Below, one piece after another: positions 1-6,616 of a DNA stretch of 9,049 nt (position 1 is its first letter; each line of letters begins with the position of its first letter). The position numbers and the translations under genes are program-made. Source of the DNA: Nocardia sp. (GTDB taxonomy: Bacteria > Actinomycetota > Actinomycetes > Mycobacteriales > Mycobacteriaceae); NCBI GenBank assembly GCA_017354515.1, contig JAFMQT010000156.1, forward strand, positions 1 through 9,049, given 5' to 3'. A model generated the notes under the pieces. That model had not been told where the DNA came from. It did no database searches and worked only from the letters and a program-made list of their open reading frames with translations.

Positions 1-681
1 GGTGGCACCTTCCTGATCAACACCCTCGACTCGGTGCTGCCGCAGACGGTGAGCCTGGTGAACAACAGTCGCACCGTACTGTCCACCGTCCGCGACCTCG
101 GGCCCGGATTGGCCATCACCACAAACAATCTGGATCGCACAGTGACCGGAGTCGAGCGGATGACCGGCGGCTACCAGACGCTGCTCGGCCAAGGGTCGGC
201 CACGGTGGGTTCGGTGGATCAGATCATCGCCGACAACTCACCGACCATGGTTCAGCTGCTCGGCAATCTCGCGACCGTCGCACAGATGTCGTATCTGCAC
301 GTTCCCGCATTGAAGGAGTTCTTCTTCCCGGCGCAGCGGCCGGGCTCGGCCATCGACGCGCTCGCCCTGGCCTTCCACGACAACGCGATCTGGGCGGTGG
401 TGAACATCTATCCCCGGAAACAGTGCGACTACAACCTGCCCCGGCTGCCGATCACCGTCCCGAACTTCCCCGAACCGTATCTGTACACCTACTGCGCCGA
501 CTCGGATCCGAATCTGGAGGTGCGTGGTGCGCGCAACGCGCCGCAACCGCCCGGTGACGATACCGTCCATCCACCACCGGGAGCGGATCCGCTCGCGCGC
601 GCCGATCCCGCCCCGAAGGGCAAATGGACGATCCCGACCCCGTATGGAGGTGTGCCCCTTCCCTACATGCCGCCGCGGTGA
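1..681 (+). CDS. MCE family protein, C-terminal part (MceF-like by position)
   Basis: The reading frame is open from the first base, so the 5' end with the signal/anchor and most of the MCE domain lies outside the window; 226 residues remain. Mce proteins are extracytoplasmic lipid-binding subunits of Mce importers and build a hexameric channel fed by an inner-membrane YrbE permease pair. The visible part starts in a helical repeat region (fragment residues about 1-100, rich in T, V, N and L). It continues into a C-terminal domain with two cysteines (fragment residues 142 and 165, in KQCDYNLP and YTYCADSD) that could form a disulfide. It ends in a long Pro/Gly-rich tail with RGARNAP, PPGADP and TIPTPYGG, typical of late-position actinobacterial Mce proteins. 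The next gene, 34 nt on, encodes an Mce-associated protein, which normally follows mceF. The assignment to F rather than another letter rests on position only. Confidence 0.85.
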   Translation, partial: GGTFLINTLDSVLPQTVSLVNNSRTVLSTVRDLGPGLAITTNNLDRTVTGVERMTGGYQTLLGQGSATVGSVDQIIADNSPTMVQLLGNLATVAQMSYLHVPALKEFFFPAQRPGSAIDALALAFHDNAIWAVVNIYPRKQCDYNLPRLPITVPNFPEPYLYTYCADSDPNLEVRGARNAPQPPGDDTVHPPPGADPLARADPAPKGKWTIPTPYGGVPLPYMPPR

Positions 682-715
682 CGGCCGGTGCCGACGCTAG
701 TTCAGGAGCAACGCA

Positions 716-1396
716 ATGAGTGAGACAGCATCCGCACAACAGAAGACGCAACCGAAGCAGTCCGGCGAGGATCCAGAAACCGTTGTCGCCGAATCAGATT
801 CGACGGATCACGCCGACTCCGAGACCGCCGCATCGAAAGCGGCCGATGCGAAAGTCGCGGATTCGGAAGCCGCCGGTACGGGTGCCGGTGACGCCTCGGT
901 GCCCAAGGCGCGACGGCGGTGGATCATTCGCGGCGCGATGGCGTTGGTCGCGCTCATCGCTGTTGTCGCCACGGTCGTGGCGGTGGTGCTGGGCTGGAAG
1001 CTGAAGGACCGCAACGATACCGACACCGCCGGCCACCAGGCACTGACCACCGCGCAAACCTACGCGGTCACCCTGACCAGCATCGATTCCCAGCACATCG
1101 ACGAGAACTACAAGCAGGTGCTGGACGGGGCGACCGGTGATTTCAAGAATATGTACGCACAGTCCAGCGGCCAGCTCAAACAGCTACTGATCGACAACAA
1201 GGCGGTCAGTCAGGGCAAGATCGTCAACGCCGGCATCAAATCCGCGTCGAAGGACAAGGTCGAGGTGATGCTGTTCGTCGATCAGCAGGTCACCAACTCG
1301 GCCAGTCCGCAGCCGCGGCTGGACCGGAGCCGGATCGTCATGACCATGCAGCGGGTCGGCGACCGGTGGCTGGTCGCCGAAGTGGTGATGGCCTGA
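716..1396 (+). CDS. Mce-associated membrane protein (Mas-type)
   Basis: A 226-residue protein with the Mas layout. The N-terminus is a long polar, probably disordered cytoplasmic stretch (about 1-64; rich in A, D, S, E and K). A basic stop (KARRR, 64-68) precedes one transmembrane helix (about 73-95), and a roughly 130-residue extracytoplasmic domain follows. That domain ends in IVMTMQRVGDRWLVAEVVMA, resembling the NTF2-like/VirB8-like fold predicted for Mas proteins. Mas proteins accompany mce operons and are thought to stabilise the transporter (in mycobacteria, OmamA is the studied example); they are not catalytic. The start is well supported by AGGAG at 704-708, 7 nt before the ATG. The stop TGA overlaps the ATG of the next gene (TGATG), which suggests translational coupling. 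The acidic-alanine N-terminus is longer than I would expect for the family. Confidence 0.85.
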   Translation: MSETASAQQKTQPKQSGEDPETVVAESDSTDHADSETAASKAADAKVADSEAAGTGAGDASVPKARRRWIIRGAMALVALIAVVATVVAVVLGWKLKDRNDTDTAGHQALTTAQTYAVTLTSIDSQHIDENYKQVLDGATGDFKNMYAQSSGQLKQLLIDNKAVSQGKIVNAGIKSASKDKVEVMLFVDQQVTNSASPQPRLDRSRIVMTMQRVGDRWLVAEVVMA

Positions 1397-2226
1397 TGGT
1401 CGCGGTGACCGGGGCGATCCGGGGTTGGGGAAGGGGGTATCTGCGCCGACATCAGGTCGCGTCGTTGGAAACCGTGGGCGATCAGTTCGTCCTCGGCGTT
1501 CGCGCGATCCAGTACCTGGTCGGCGATATCGCCCGCGGCCGATTCGCCTTCGGGGAGTTCGTGCGGCAGGCCGCGTTCATGGTCAAAACCTCCTATGTGC
1601 CGACCATCGCGGTCGCACTGCCGATCAGCGCGACCCTGTCCATTCAGTTCGGGCTGATCGCGGGACAGGTCGGGGCGAATTCGCTGGCCGGCGCCGCGAG
1701 CGGGCTCGCGGTGATCCGGCAGGCGGCGCCGGTGGTGACCGCGATCCTGCTGGCGGCGGCCGTCGGTTCCGCGATCTGCGCGGATCTGGGGTCGCGAACC
1801 ATCCGCGAGGAGATCGACGCCATGGCCGTGATGGGTGTATCGGTAATCCATCGCCTCGTGGTTCCGCGGGTCGCGGCCGGTGTGGTGGTCGCGATCGGAC
1901 TGACCGGCCTGAGCGCCTTCGTGGGATTCGTGGCCGGATATCTGTTCAACGTGTACGTGCAGGGCGGTACCCCGGGCAGTTTCGTGGCCACCTTCTCCTC
2001 GTTCGCCACCATCGGTGACATGTATCTGGCGGTGGTCAAGGCTGTCGTCTTCGGACTCATCGTGACCGTGGTCGCCTGCCAGAAGGGATTGAGCACCAAG
2101 GGCGGACCCAGCGGTGTGGCCGATTCGGTCAACGCCGCGGTGGTCGCCTCGATCGTGCTGCTCATGGTGGTCAACGTCGGCTTCACGGAGATGTACACGC
2201 TGCTGTTCCCGAGGGCGGCGCTGTGA
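1396..2226 (+). CDS. YrbE-A-type permease of Mce transporter (MlaE family)
   Basis: A 276-residue multi-spanning inner-membrane protein, the YrbE/MlaE permease subunit that pairs with a B-type partner and an Mkl/MceG ATPase to energise lipid import. The family hallmark is at 134-159: RTIREEIDAMAVMGV followed by RLVVPRV, where the EEIDAM coupling motif (138-143) is at the usual place. Hydrophobic segments lie at about 67-92, 112-130, 158-187, 211-228 and 248-270; TKGGPSGV (234-241) is the other conserved loop. The AICADLG (127-132) plus REEIDAM pattern is that of YrbE-A proteins. I chose the ATG at 1396 because it overlaps the upstream stop (TGATG). A GTG at 1366 would add 10 residues but lie inside the previous gene. 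It lies downstream of mce and mas instead of at the head of the operon. Confidence 0.9.
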   Translation: MVAVTGAIRGWGRGYLRRHQVASLETVGDQFVLGVRAIQYLVGDIARGRFAFGEFVRQAAFMVKTSYVPTIAVALPISATLSIQFGLIAGQVGANSLAGAASGLAVIRQAAPVVTAILLAAAVGSAICADLGSRTIREEIDAMAVMGVSVIHRLVVPRVAAGVVVAIGLTGLSAFVGFVAGYLFNVYVQGGTPGSFVATFSSFATIGDMYLAVVKAVVFGLIVTVVACQKGLSTKGGPSGVADSVNAAVVASIVLLMVVNVGFTEMYTLLFPRAAL

Positions 2227-2236
2227 TGGTGGTGAA

Positions 2237-2264
2237 CTGAGATGGCGGTGATCTGAGATGGCGG
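2237..2264 (+). repeat. Short tandem duplication at yrbE junction, with mini-ORFs
   Basis: CTGAGATGGCGG occurs at 2237-2248 and again at 2253-2264, a 16-bp period spanning the start of the second permease gene. Two four-codon ORFs precede the real start. The ATG at 2226, overlapping the first permease's stop, reads MVVN-stop. The ATG at 2242 reads MAVI-stop and ends 1 nt before the ATG at 2258. The seen facts are the repeat and the mini-ORFs; that it arose by slippage or supports re-initiation of ribosomes is inference. Confidence 0.6.
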
Positions 2265-3112
2265 CGCCCTATGTCCCGCTCGGACTCGGTCCGCTGGTCC
2301 GCGCCGGTGTCGGCCCCCTGCGCCTCCTTCAGCGCATGGGCCATATGGCCAATTTCTTCCTGCGGGCGGTTTTCTCCGTCCCGACGGTCATCCGGCACTA
2401 CCGCGACGAATTCGTGCGCCTGGTCTCGATGGTGGCGTGGGGGAACGGTTCGCTCATCGTCGGCGGCGGGACCGCCGGAATCATCGTGGTGCTCGGCGCC
2501 AGCGCGGGCGCGCTCGTCGGAATCGAGGGCTACAGCGCGCTGAAACTGCTCGGCCTGGGCCCGGCCACGGGTCTGATCTCGGCGACCGCCGCCACCCGCG
2601 AACTGGCGCCGATCATGGCCTCCATCGCCTTCGCCTCCCAGGCCGGCTGCCGATTCACCGCCCAGCTGGGCGCCATGCGCATCTCCGAGGAGATCGATGC
2701 CATGGAAACCATTGCGATTCGGTCGATTCCGTATCTGGTGACCACCCGCCTGATGGCTGCGGTGACCGCGATCGTCCCGCTGTATCTGGTGTGCCTGGCG
2801 GCCAACTATTTCACCGTGCAGATCGCCATCGGCTTGGCCGGCAGTCAATCTCCGGGCACCTACCAGCATTACTTCCGCATGGTGCTCAGCGGCACCGATA
2901 TCGCCTACTCCCTGGTGAAAGCCGTTGTCTTCGTCATCATTACAACGACCATCCAGTGCTACTACGGCTTCTACTCCACCGGCGGACCCGAGGGGGTGGG
3001 AATCGCGGCCGGACGAGCCATGCGCGCCTCCATCACCCTGATGATCTGCGTCAACCTGTTGCTGACCATGGCCATGTGGGGATTCGATACCGGGGCCCAG
3101 CTCAGTGGATGA
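2258..3112 (+). CDS. YrbE-B-type permease of Mce transporter (MlaE family)
   Basis: A 284-residue permease, partner of the preceding YrbE-A. The family signature is at 137-150 (QLGAMRISEEIDAME), with SIPYLVTTRL just after (156-165). GYSAL (91-95), the TYQHYFRMVLSGTDIAYSLVKA region (201-222) and YYGFYSTGGPEGVGIA (235-250) match the B type. Hydrophobic spans are at about 65-88, 103-127, 163-192, 214-232 and 256-275. The N-terminal LLQRMGHMANFFLRAV and VPTVIRHYRDEFVRLV segments (23-57) are the interfacial helices seen in this family. The start ATG has only a weak GGTGAT at 2247-2252 and follows two mini-ORFs, so translation may be coupled. Together with the A subunit it gives a complete permease pair; no ATPase gene is in the window, as expected because MceG/Mkl is usually encoded elsewhere. 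Confidence 0.92.
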   Translation: MAAPYVPLGLGPLVRAGVGPLRLLQRMGHMANFFLRAVFSVPTVIRHYRDEFVRLVSMVAWGNGSLIVGGGTAGIIVVLGASAGALVGIEGYSALKLLGLGPATGLISATAATRELAPIMASIAFASQAGCRFTAQLGAMRISEEIDAMETIAIRSIPYLVTTRLMAAVTAIVPLYLVCLAANYFTVQIAIGLAGSQSPGTYQHYFRMVLSGTDIAYSLVKAVVFVIITTTIQCYYGFYSTGGPEGVGIAAGRAMRASITLMICVNLLLTMAMWGFDTGAQLSG

Positions 3113-3146
3113 GCTCGGGCCGGCCCCGGTCACTTCCCGACCGAGC
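3113..3146 (+). terminator. Possible stem-loop after the yrbE pair
   Basis: GCTCGG (3113-3118) and CCGAGC (3141-3146) form a perfect 6-bp stem directly after the permease stop codon. The 22-nt GC-rich loop contains part of a GGCCGGCC palindrome. There is no T-tract, so it is at best a weak actinobacterial-type terminator. It may mark the end of the Mce transcript. Confidence 0.3.
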
Positions 3147-3180
3147 ACGAACCCCGATGGTCACGAAAATACCCTTCGCC

Positions 3181-3206
3181 TGAGAATTGTCCTCTAGGAT
3201 TTCTCA
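3181..3206 (+). promoter_or_regulatory. Candidate promoter/operator of first tetR
   Basis: Outer arms TGAGAA (3181-3186) and TTCTCA (3201-3206) enclose an inner TCCT-ct-AGGA (3190-3199), giving an imperfect 26-bp inverted repeat. A TANNNT-type -10 (TAGGAT, 3195-3200) lies inside it. No good -35 is seen. The position, 44 bp before the regulator's start, fits autoregulation by a TetR dimer. This is a candidate only. Confidence 0.4.
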
Positions 3207-3249
3207 TCGTAAGAAGAACTGGTTCGTTTTCATCAGAGGGCGTGGTGCC

Positions 3250-3840
3250 GTGTCGACAACGGACTGGCTGATCGGGCGTGACCGTCAGGCCGCGGCGGCC
3301 GACCGGATCTATGCTGCAGCAGCGGAATTGATCGCCCGCGATGGGCTCGATGCGTTCACGATCGAGGCCCTGGCCGCGAAGATTCATTGCTCGCCGGCGA
3401 CGATTTACCGGCACGCGGGCGGCAAGAGCGCGATCCGCGAGGCGGTGATCCGCATCATCTCGGCGCGCATCGTCGAGCTCGTGCTCGACAGTATCCGGAC
3501 GCTAGAGGGGCCGGATCGGGTGGTCACCGCCGTCGCGGTGGCATTGCAGCGGATCCGGGCGCATCCGCTGGGCCCGATGATGATCAGTGCGATCCGCAGC
3601 GGGCGTAACGGTGAGTGGGTGACCGAGTCCGCGATCGTGGAACGCCTGGCCGAGGAGATCATCGGTGACCCCCAACCGGATTCGGCTGCGGCGCAATGGT
3701 TGCTGCGGGTGGTTCTGGCCTTGTGGTGCTGGCCGGTAAAGGATCCCGACGTGGAGTATCAGATGTTGAAGAACTTCCTGGGACCGGCCTTCTCCCACGA
3801 AGAACGATCTGCCGGTATCGACCGATCGGTAGGCGGTTGA
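3250..3840 (+). CDS. TetR family transcriptional regulator
   Basis: A 196-residue DNA-binding regulator. The N-terminal three-helix TetR domain (about 14-62) contains the helix-turn-helix FTIEALAAKIHCSPATIYRH (36-55) followed by GGKSAIREAV. The remaining 130 residues are the variable ligand-binding and dimerisation part. The opening TTDWLIGRDRQAAAADRIYAAA resembles a subgroup of actinobacterial TetR proteins I have seen often, but I cannot name a characterised member. I chose the GTG at 3250, with AGAGGG 9 nt upstream. An in-frame TTG at 3187 would add 21 basic/aromatic residues and would place the coding region over the candidate operator. It stands between the Mce permeases and the amidohydrolase gene and may control either or both; the ligand is unknown. 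Confidence 0.88.
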   Translation: MSTTDWLIGRDRQAAAADRIYAAAAELIARDGLDAFTIEALAAKIHCSPATIYRHAGGKSAIREAVIRIISARIVELVLDSIRTLEGPDRVVTAVAVALQRIRAHPLGPMMISAIRSGRNGEWVTESAIVERLAEEIIGDPQPDSAAAQWLLRVVLALWCWPVKDPDVEYQMLKNFLGPAFSHEERSAGIDRSVGG

Positions 3841-3856
3841 CCAAATATCTGTTCCG
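3836..3856 (+). repeat. 21-bp element, copy 1 (after first tetR)
   Basis: GTTGACCAAATAT, then CT, then GTTCCG. It is identical to 6617-6637 except that the middle dinucleotide is CT here and TC there. The centre (ACCAAATATCTGTT) is an imperfect palindrome around ATAT, with 10 of 14 positions symmetric. It could be a shared regulator site. Confidence 0.65.
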
Positions 3857-3865
3857 GGATACAGT
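3837..3865 (+). promoter_or_regulatory. Promoter of amidohydrolase gene
   Basis: TTGACC (3837-3842) and TACAGT (3860-3865) are separated by exactly 17 bp, a good match to the housekeeping sigma consensus TTGACA/TANNNT. The -35 overlaps the TGA stop of the upstream tetR gene. Transcription would start near 3872, leaving a leader of about 75 nt with AGGAG at 3936-3940. Most of the 21-bp repeated element lies between the hexamers, so a bound repressor would block polymerase. Confidence 0.6.
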
Positions 3866-3946
3866 CCACACGAGCGGCGATCCGTGTCTGAGCGGTTCTC
3901 GATCCAGCCGTGTGCGGTCCGTCGCGGATTCGGACAGGAGTTCAGT

Positions 3947-5236
3947 ATGGACATGAACGACCTCGTACTCGTCTCGGTCGATGACCATCTGGTCGAACCC
4001 CCCGACTTGTTCGACCAGCACATCCCCGCCAAATACGCCGATGACGTACCCAAACTCATCCAGCGCGCGGACGGCACCGACGCCTGGGTCTTCGAGGGGC
4101 AGGAGGCGACCAATGTCGGCCTGAACGCCGTCGCCGGCCGCCCGCCCGATGAATACGGCGCCGAACCCACCAAACTCAGCGAGATCCGCGAGGGCTGCTA
4201 CGACGTCCATCAGCGCATCCGCGATATGAACGCCAATGGTGTTGCGGCAGCGCTGAATTTCCCGTCGTTCCCGCAATTCTGTGGTCAGTACTTCGCGCGC
4301 GCGAAGGATAAGGATCTGGGGCTGGCGGTCTTGCGGGCCTATAACGACTGGCATATCGACGAATGGTGCGGAACCTATCCCGGCCGGATGATTCCGCAAG
4401 CGCTGCCGCCGATCTGGGATCCGCAGCTGATGGCCGAGGAGGTCCACCGGGTCGCGAAGAAGGGCTGCCATGCGGTGTCCTTCTCGGAGAATCCCACCAA
4501 AATCGACTATCCGTCGCTGCACGATCCGCACTGGGATCCGTTCTGGCAGGCGTGCTGCGATGAGAACACCGTGGTCAACCTGCATATCGGATCGTCGTCG
4601 AGTGTGGTCATCACCTCGGTCGACGCACCGATCGATGTCATGATCACATTGCAGCCGATCAATATCGTGCAAGCCGCGGCGGATCTGATCTGGTCGCCGG
4701 CGGTGCGCAAGTTCCCCGATCTCAGGTTCGCGCTCTCCGAGGGTGGAATCGGCTGGGTCCCCTACTTTCTGGAACGGATCGACCGGGTCTACAAGATGCA
4801 CAAGGCGTGGACCCACCAGGATTTCGGCGGCAAACTACCCAGCGAGGTGTTCCTGGAGCGCGTCGCACTGTGTTTCATCGACGACGCGTTCGGCGTCGAG
4901 GCCCGCGACCATTTGAACCTGGACATGGTCAACTGGGAATGCGACTATCCGCATTCGGATTCCACCTGGCCGCTCGCGCCGGAATCGCTGCACTCATATC
5001 TGGAGGGAGTGCCCGATTCCGATATCGACAAGATCACCCACGAGAACGCCCTGCGGCTGTACTCGTTCGATATGTTCGGCAAAGCCGATAAGCGCGATCT
5101 GACCGTCGGCGCGCTGCGCGCACAGGCCGGCGATGTGGACCTGGGCTACCGTTCCTCGGCACGGTTGAAGAAGACCGGTTCCGATACGGTCACCGTCATG
5201 GATCTGGCCCGGCAGTTGCCGGCCGCCGCCGAATAG
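3947..5236 (+). CDS. Amidohydrolase family 2 protein (ACMSD-like metal enzyme)
   Basis: A 429-residue cytoplasmic protein of the amidohydrolase-2 group (TIM-barrel hydrolases and decarboxylases related to ACMSD). Family marks: a DxH metal motif near the N-terminus in SVDDHLVEPPDLF (10-22; D12, H14, E17), an inner-barrel histidine in VNLHIGSSSS (H213), an acidic strand end in LSEGGIGWVPYFLERI (E265), and the late aspartate in WECDYPHSDSTWP (D333). The C-terminal ENALRLYSFD (366-375) is the usual end of the barrel. The last 40 residues look like a family-specific tail. The start at 3947 has AGGAG 6 nt upstream; an upstream in-frame GTG at 3884 has no such site. Members act on ring-cleavage or carboxylated intermediates in aromatic and steroid-type catabolism, but the substrate here cannot be read from sequence. 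The adjacent Mce importer and TetR genes suggest a role in breaking down an imported compound (inference). Confidence 0.85.
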   Translation: MDMNDLVLVSVDDHLVEPPDLFDQHIPAKYADDVPKLIQRADGTDAWVFEGQEATNVGLNAVAGRPPDEYGAEPTKLSEIREGCYDVHQRIRDMNANGVAAALNFPSFPQFCGQYFARAKDKDLGLAVLRAYNDWHIDEWCGTYPGRMIPQALPPIWDPQLMAEEVHRVAKKGCHAVSFSENPTKIDYPSLHDPHWDPFWQACCDENTVVNLHIGSSSSVVITSVDAPIDVMITLQPINIVQAAADLIWSPAVRKFPDLRFALSEGGIGWVPYFLERIDRVYKMHKAWTHQDFGGKLPSEVFLERVALCFIDDAFGVEARDHLNLDMVNWECDYPHSDSTWPLAPESLHSYLEGVPDSDIDKITHENALRLYSFDMFGKADKRDLTVGALRAQAGDVDLGYRSSARLKKTGSDTVTVMDLARQLPAAAE

Positions 5237-5301
5237 CCGGCGTGAAACCCGCTGCCGGTCATGGCTACTCCCGGACGCGGATCGACAGTTATGGAGGTCT
5301 C

Positions 5302-6606
5302 GTGGCCGGCCGGGTGAATCGCGGCGTGGACAGCGTCCCCACCGCTACCGCGAACGGTCATGCGGAGGGCGATGGCTCGCGCCGGACCGAGATTTTGCGG
5401 ACAGCCGCCGGTCTCATCGCGACCACGGGGCTGCGCACCTCCCTGCAGGAGATCGCCGACGCGTGCGGCATCCTGCCGGGCAGTCTGTACCACCATTTCG
5501 AATCCAAAGAGGCCATCCTGGTCGGGCTGCTGCTGCGGTATCACGACAGCCTCGACCAGGTCGCCGCGCGTGCCCAGGAACGCTTGGACCAGCCCGATTC
5601 GCGATCGCCGTTCGACCGGATCGCGGATCTGGGCACCGAGATCGCGCGCTGCGCGGTCGATCATCGTGCCGCACTGCAGATGTCGTTCTACGAGGGCCCG
5701 AGTTCGAATCCGGCGCTGATCGAACTCACCCGGCAACGCCCCGAGGCGGTACTGACAGCCATGCAGCAGACCCTGCGGTCGGCGCGCTGGAGCGGATATC
5801 TGCGCGACGATGTTGATCTGCGCCTGCTCTCGGACCGGATCACCCAGTCCATGCTGCATATCGGCCTGGACGTGATCCGGCACAACGCCGAACCCGCGCA
5901 GCAGGCCCGGGAATTCTGCCGCATCCTGCTGGAAGGTTTGGCGACCGGCCCGCGCACCGACGCCGAACTCGACGAATCGGCCGCCTTCCGGATCGCCGAC
6001 GCGGTGGTGCGATCCTGGCCCGAAGGCGGTGAGGACGATCCGGAATCCAAGGCCGCCCACATTCGCGCCGCGGCCCGGGCCGAATTCGGCCGTCGCGGCT
6101 ATGAGGCCACCACCGTGCGCGATATCGCCGCGGCGGCCGGGATGGGCACCGGATCGGTCTACCGGGTGATCGGGTCGAAGGAGGAACTGCTCGCCGCCAT
6201 CATGCGGTCCTTCGGCGAGAAAGTGGCGCTGGGCTGGACGAATGTCATTCGCTCGGATTCGTCGCCGCTGGAGAAGCTCGATGCGCTCGCCTGGATCAAC
6301 ACCAATATGCTCGACCGCTTCAGCGACGAATTCCGCATCCAGCTGGCCTGGATGCGCCAGTCACCACCGGATACCCCGAATCCGGGGTGGCAGTTCGCGA
6401 AATGTGTACGCCAGACCAAATCGCTACTGGCGAAGGGCATCCGGTCCGGTGAGATCGCCATCGACAGCAGCTCGGATGAGATTCTGGCCCGCTGTGTCAT
6501 CAGCGCGGGCTGGATTCCGGAGAACATCCTGCGCGAGATCGGCACCCGGCACTCACAGCTACTGCTGCGCGACACCACGATTCGCGGTGTGACAGTCCGG
6601 GAGTGA
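5302..6606 (+). CDS. Tandem (double) TetR family regulator
   Basis: One 434-residue protein with two complete TetR units. Unit 1: DNA-binding helices at about 28-75 with TSLQEIADACGILPGSLYHHF (46-66), then an effector domain to about 215. Unit 2: helices at about 250-300 with TTVRDIAAAAGMGTGSVYRVI (270-290), then its own C-terminal domain to the end. A polar, acidic linker (about 218-250) joins them. The usual TetR protein is about 200 residues and binds DNA as a dimer, so this chain may carry a full two-headed DNA-binding module. I chose the GTG at 5302, with GGAGG at 5293-5297 (a short 4-nt spacing). An in-frame GTG at 5242 would extend it by 20 residues, and GTG at 5314 is also possible. 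It lies 65 nt downstream of the amidohydrolase on the same strand and is probably co-transcribed. No stop or frameshift separates the two halves. Confidence 0.85.
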   Translation: MAGRVNRGVDSVPTATANGHAEGDGSRRTEILRTAAGLIATTGLRTSLQEIADACGILPGSLYHHFESKEAILVGLLLRYHDSLDQVAARAQERLDQPDSRSPFDRIADLGTEIARCAVDHRAALQMSFYEGPSSNPALIELTRQRPEAVLTAMQQTLRSARWSGYLRDDVDLRLLSDRITQSMLHIGLDVIRHNAEPAQQAREFCRILLEGLATGPRTDAELDESAAFRIADAVVRSWPEGGEDDPESKAAHIRAAARAEFGRRGYEATTVRDIAAAAGMGTGSVYRVIGSKEELLAAIMRSFGEKVALGWTNVIRSDSSPLEKLDALAWINTNMLDRFSDEFRIQLAWMRQSPPDTPNPGWQFAKCVRQTKSLLAKGIRSGEIAIDSSSDEILARCVISAGWIPENILREIGTRHSQLLLRDTTIRGVTVRE

Positions 6607-6616
6607 GGCCCTTATC

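Noticed and set aside
2183..3148. Long minus-strand open frame opposite the YrbE-B gene
   Set aside because: Composition (G, H, R, D and Q rich, no domain) is typical of antisense frames in GC-rich DNA; the plus-strand permease is unmistakable.
3187..3249. TTG start extending the first TetR protein
   Set aside because: It would lie within the candidate promoter/operator, and the added residues do not resemble a TetR N-terminus.
3836..3856. KstR/KstR2-type cholesterol regulon operator
   Set aside because: The element does not match the KstR (AACNNGTT-centred) or KstR2 (CAAG-NN-CTTG) patterns, so I make no cholesterol-regulon claim.
3884..3946. GTG start giving the amidohydrolase 21 extra residues
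   Set aside because: No ribosome-binding site, and the family normally begins right before the SVDDH motif; AGGAG sits ideally before the ATG at 3947.
4029..4038. Further CCAAATA copies (about 4029 and 7217) as members of the repeated element
   Set aside because: They are alanine-lysine-tyrosine codons inside genes and lack the TTGA and GTTCCG flanks.
3659..4816. 385-codon minus-strand open frame opposite the amidohydrolase
   Set aside because: It is opposite a gene with clear family motifs, has no recognisable domain and is rich in R, D and I as expected of a shadow frame.
5237..5301. Terminator or promoter between the amidohydrolase and the tandem tetR gene
   Set aside because: Only scattered GCCGG/CCGGC words, with no convincing stem-loop or -10/-35 pair; co-transcription is simpler.
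5146..6060. 304-codon minus-strand open frame opposite the tandem tetR gene
   Set aside because: No recognisable motif; the plus strand holds two TetR domains over the same bases.
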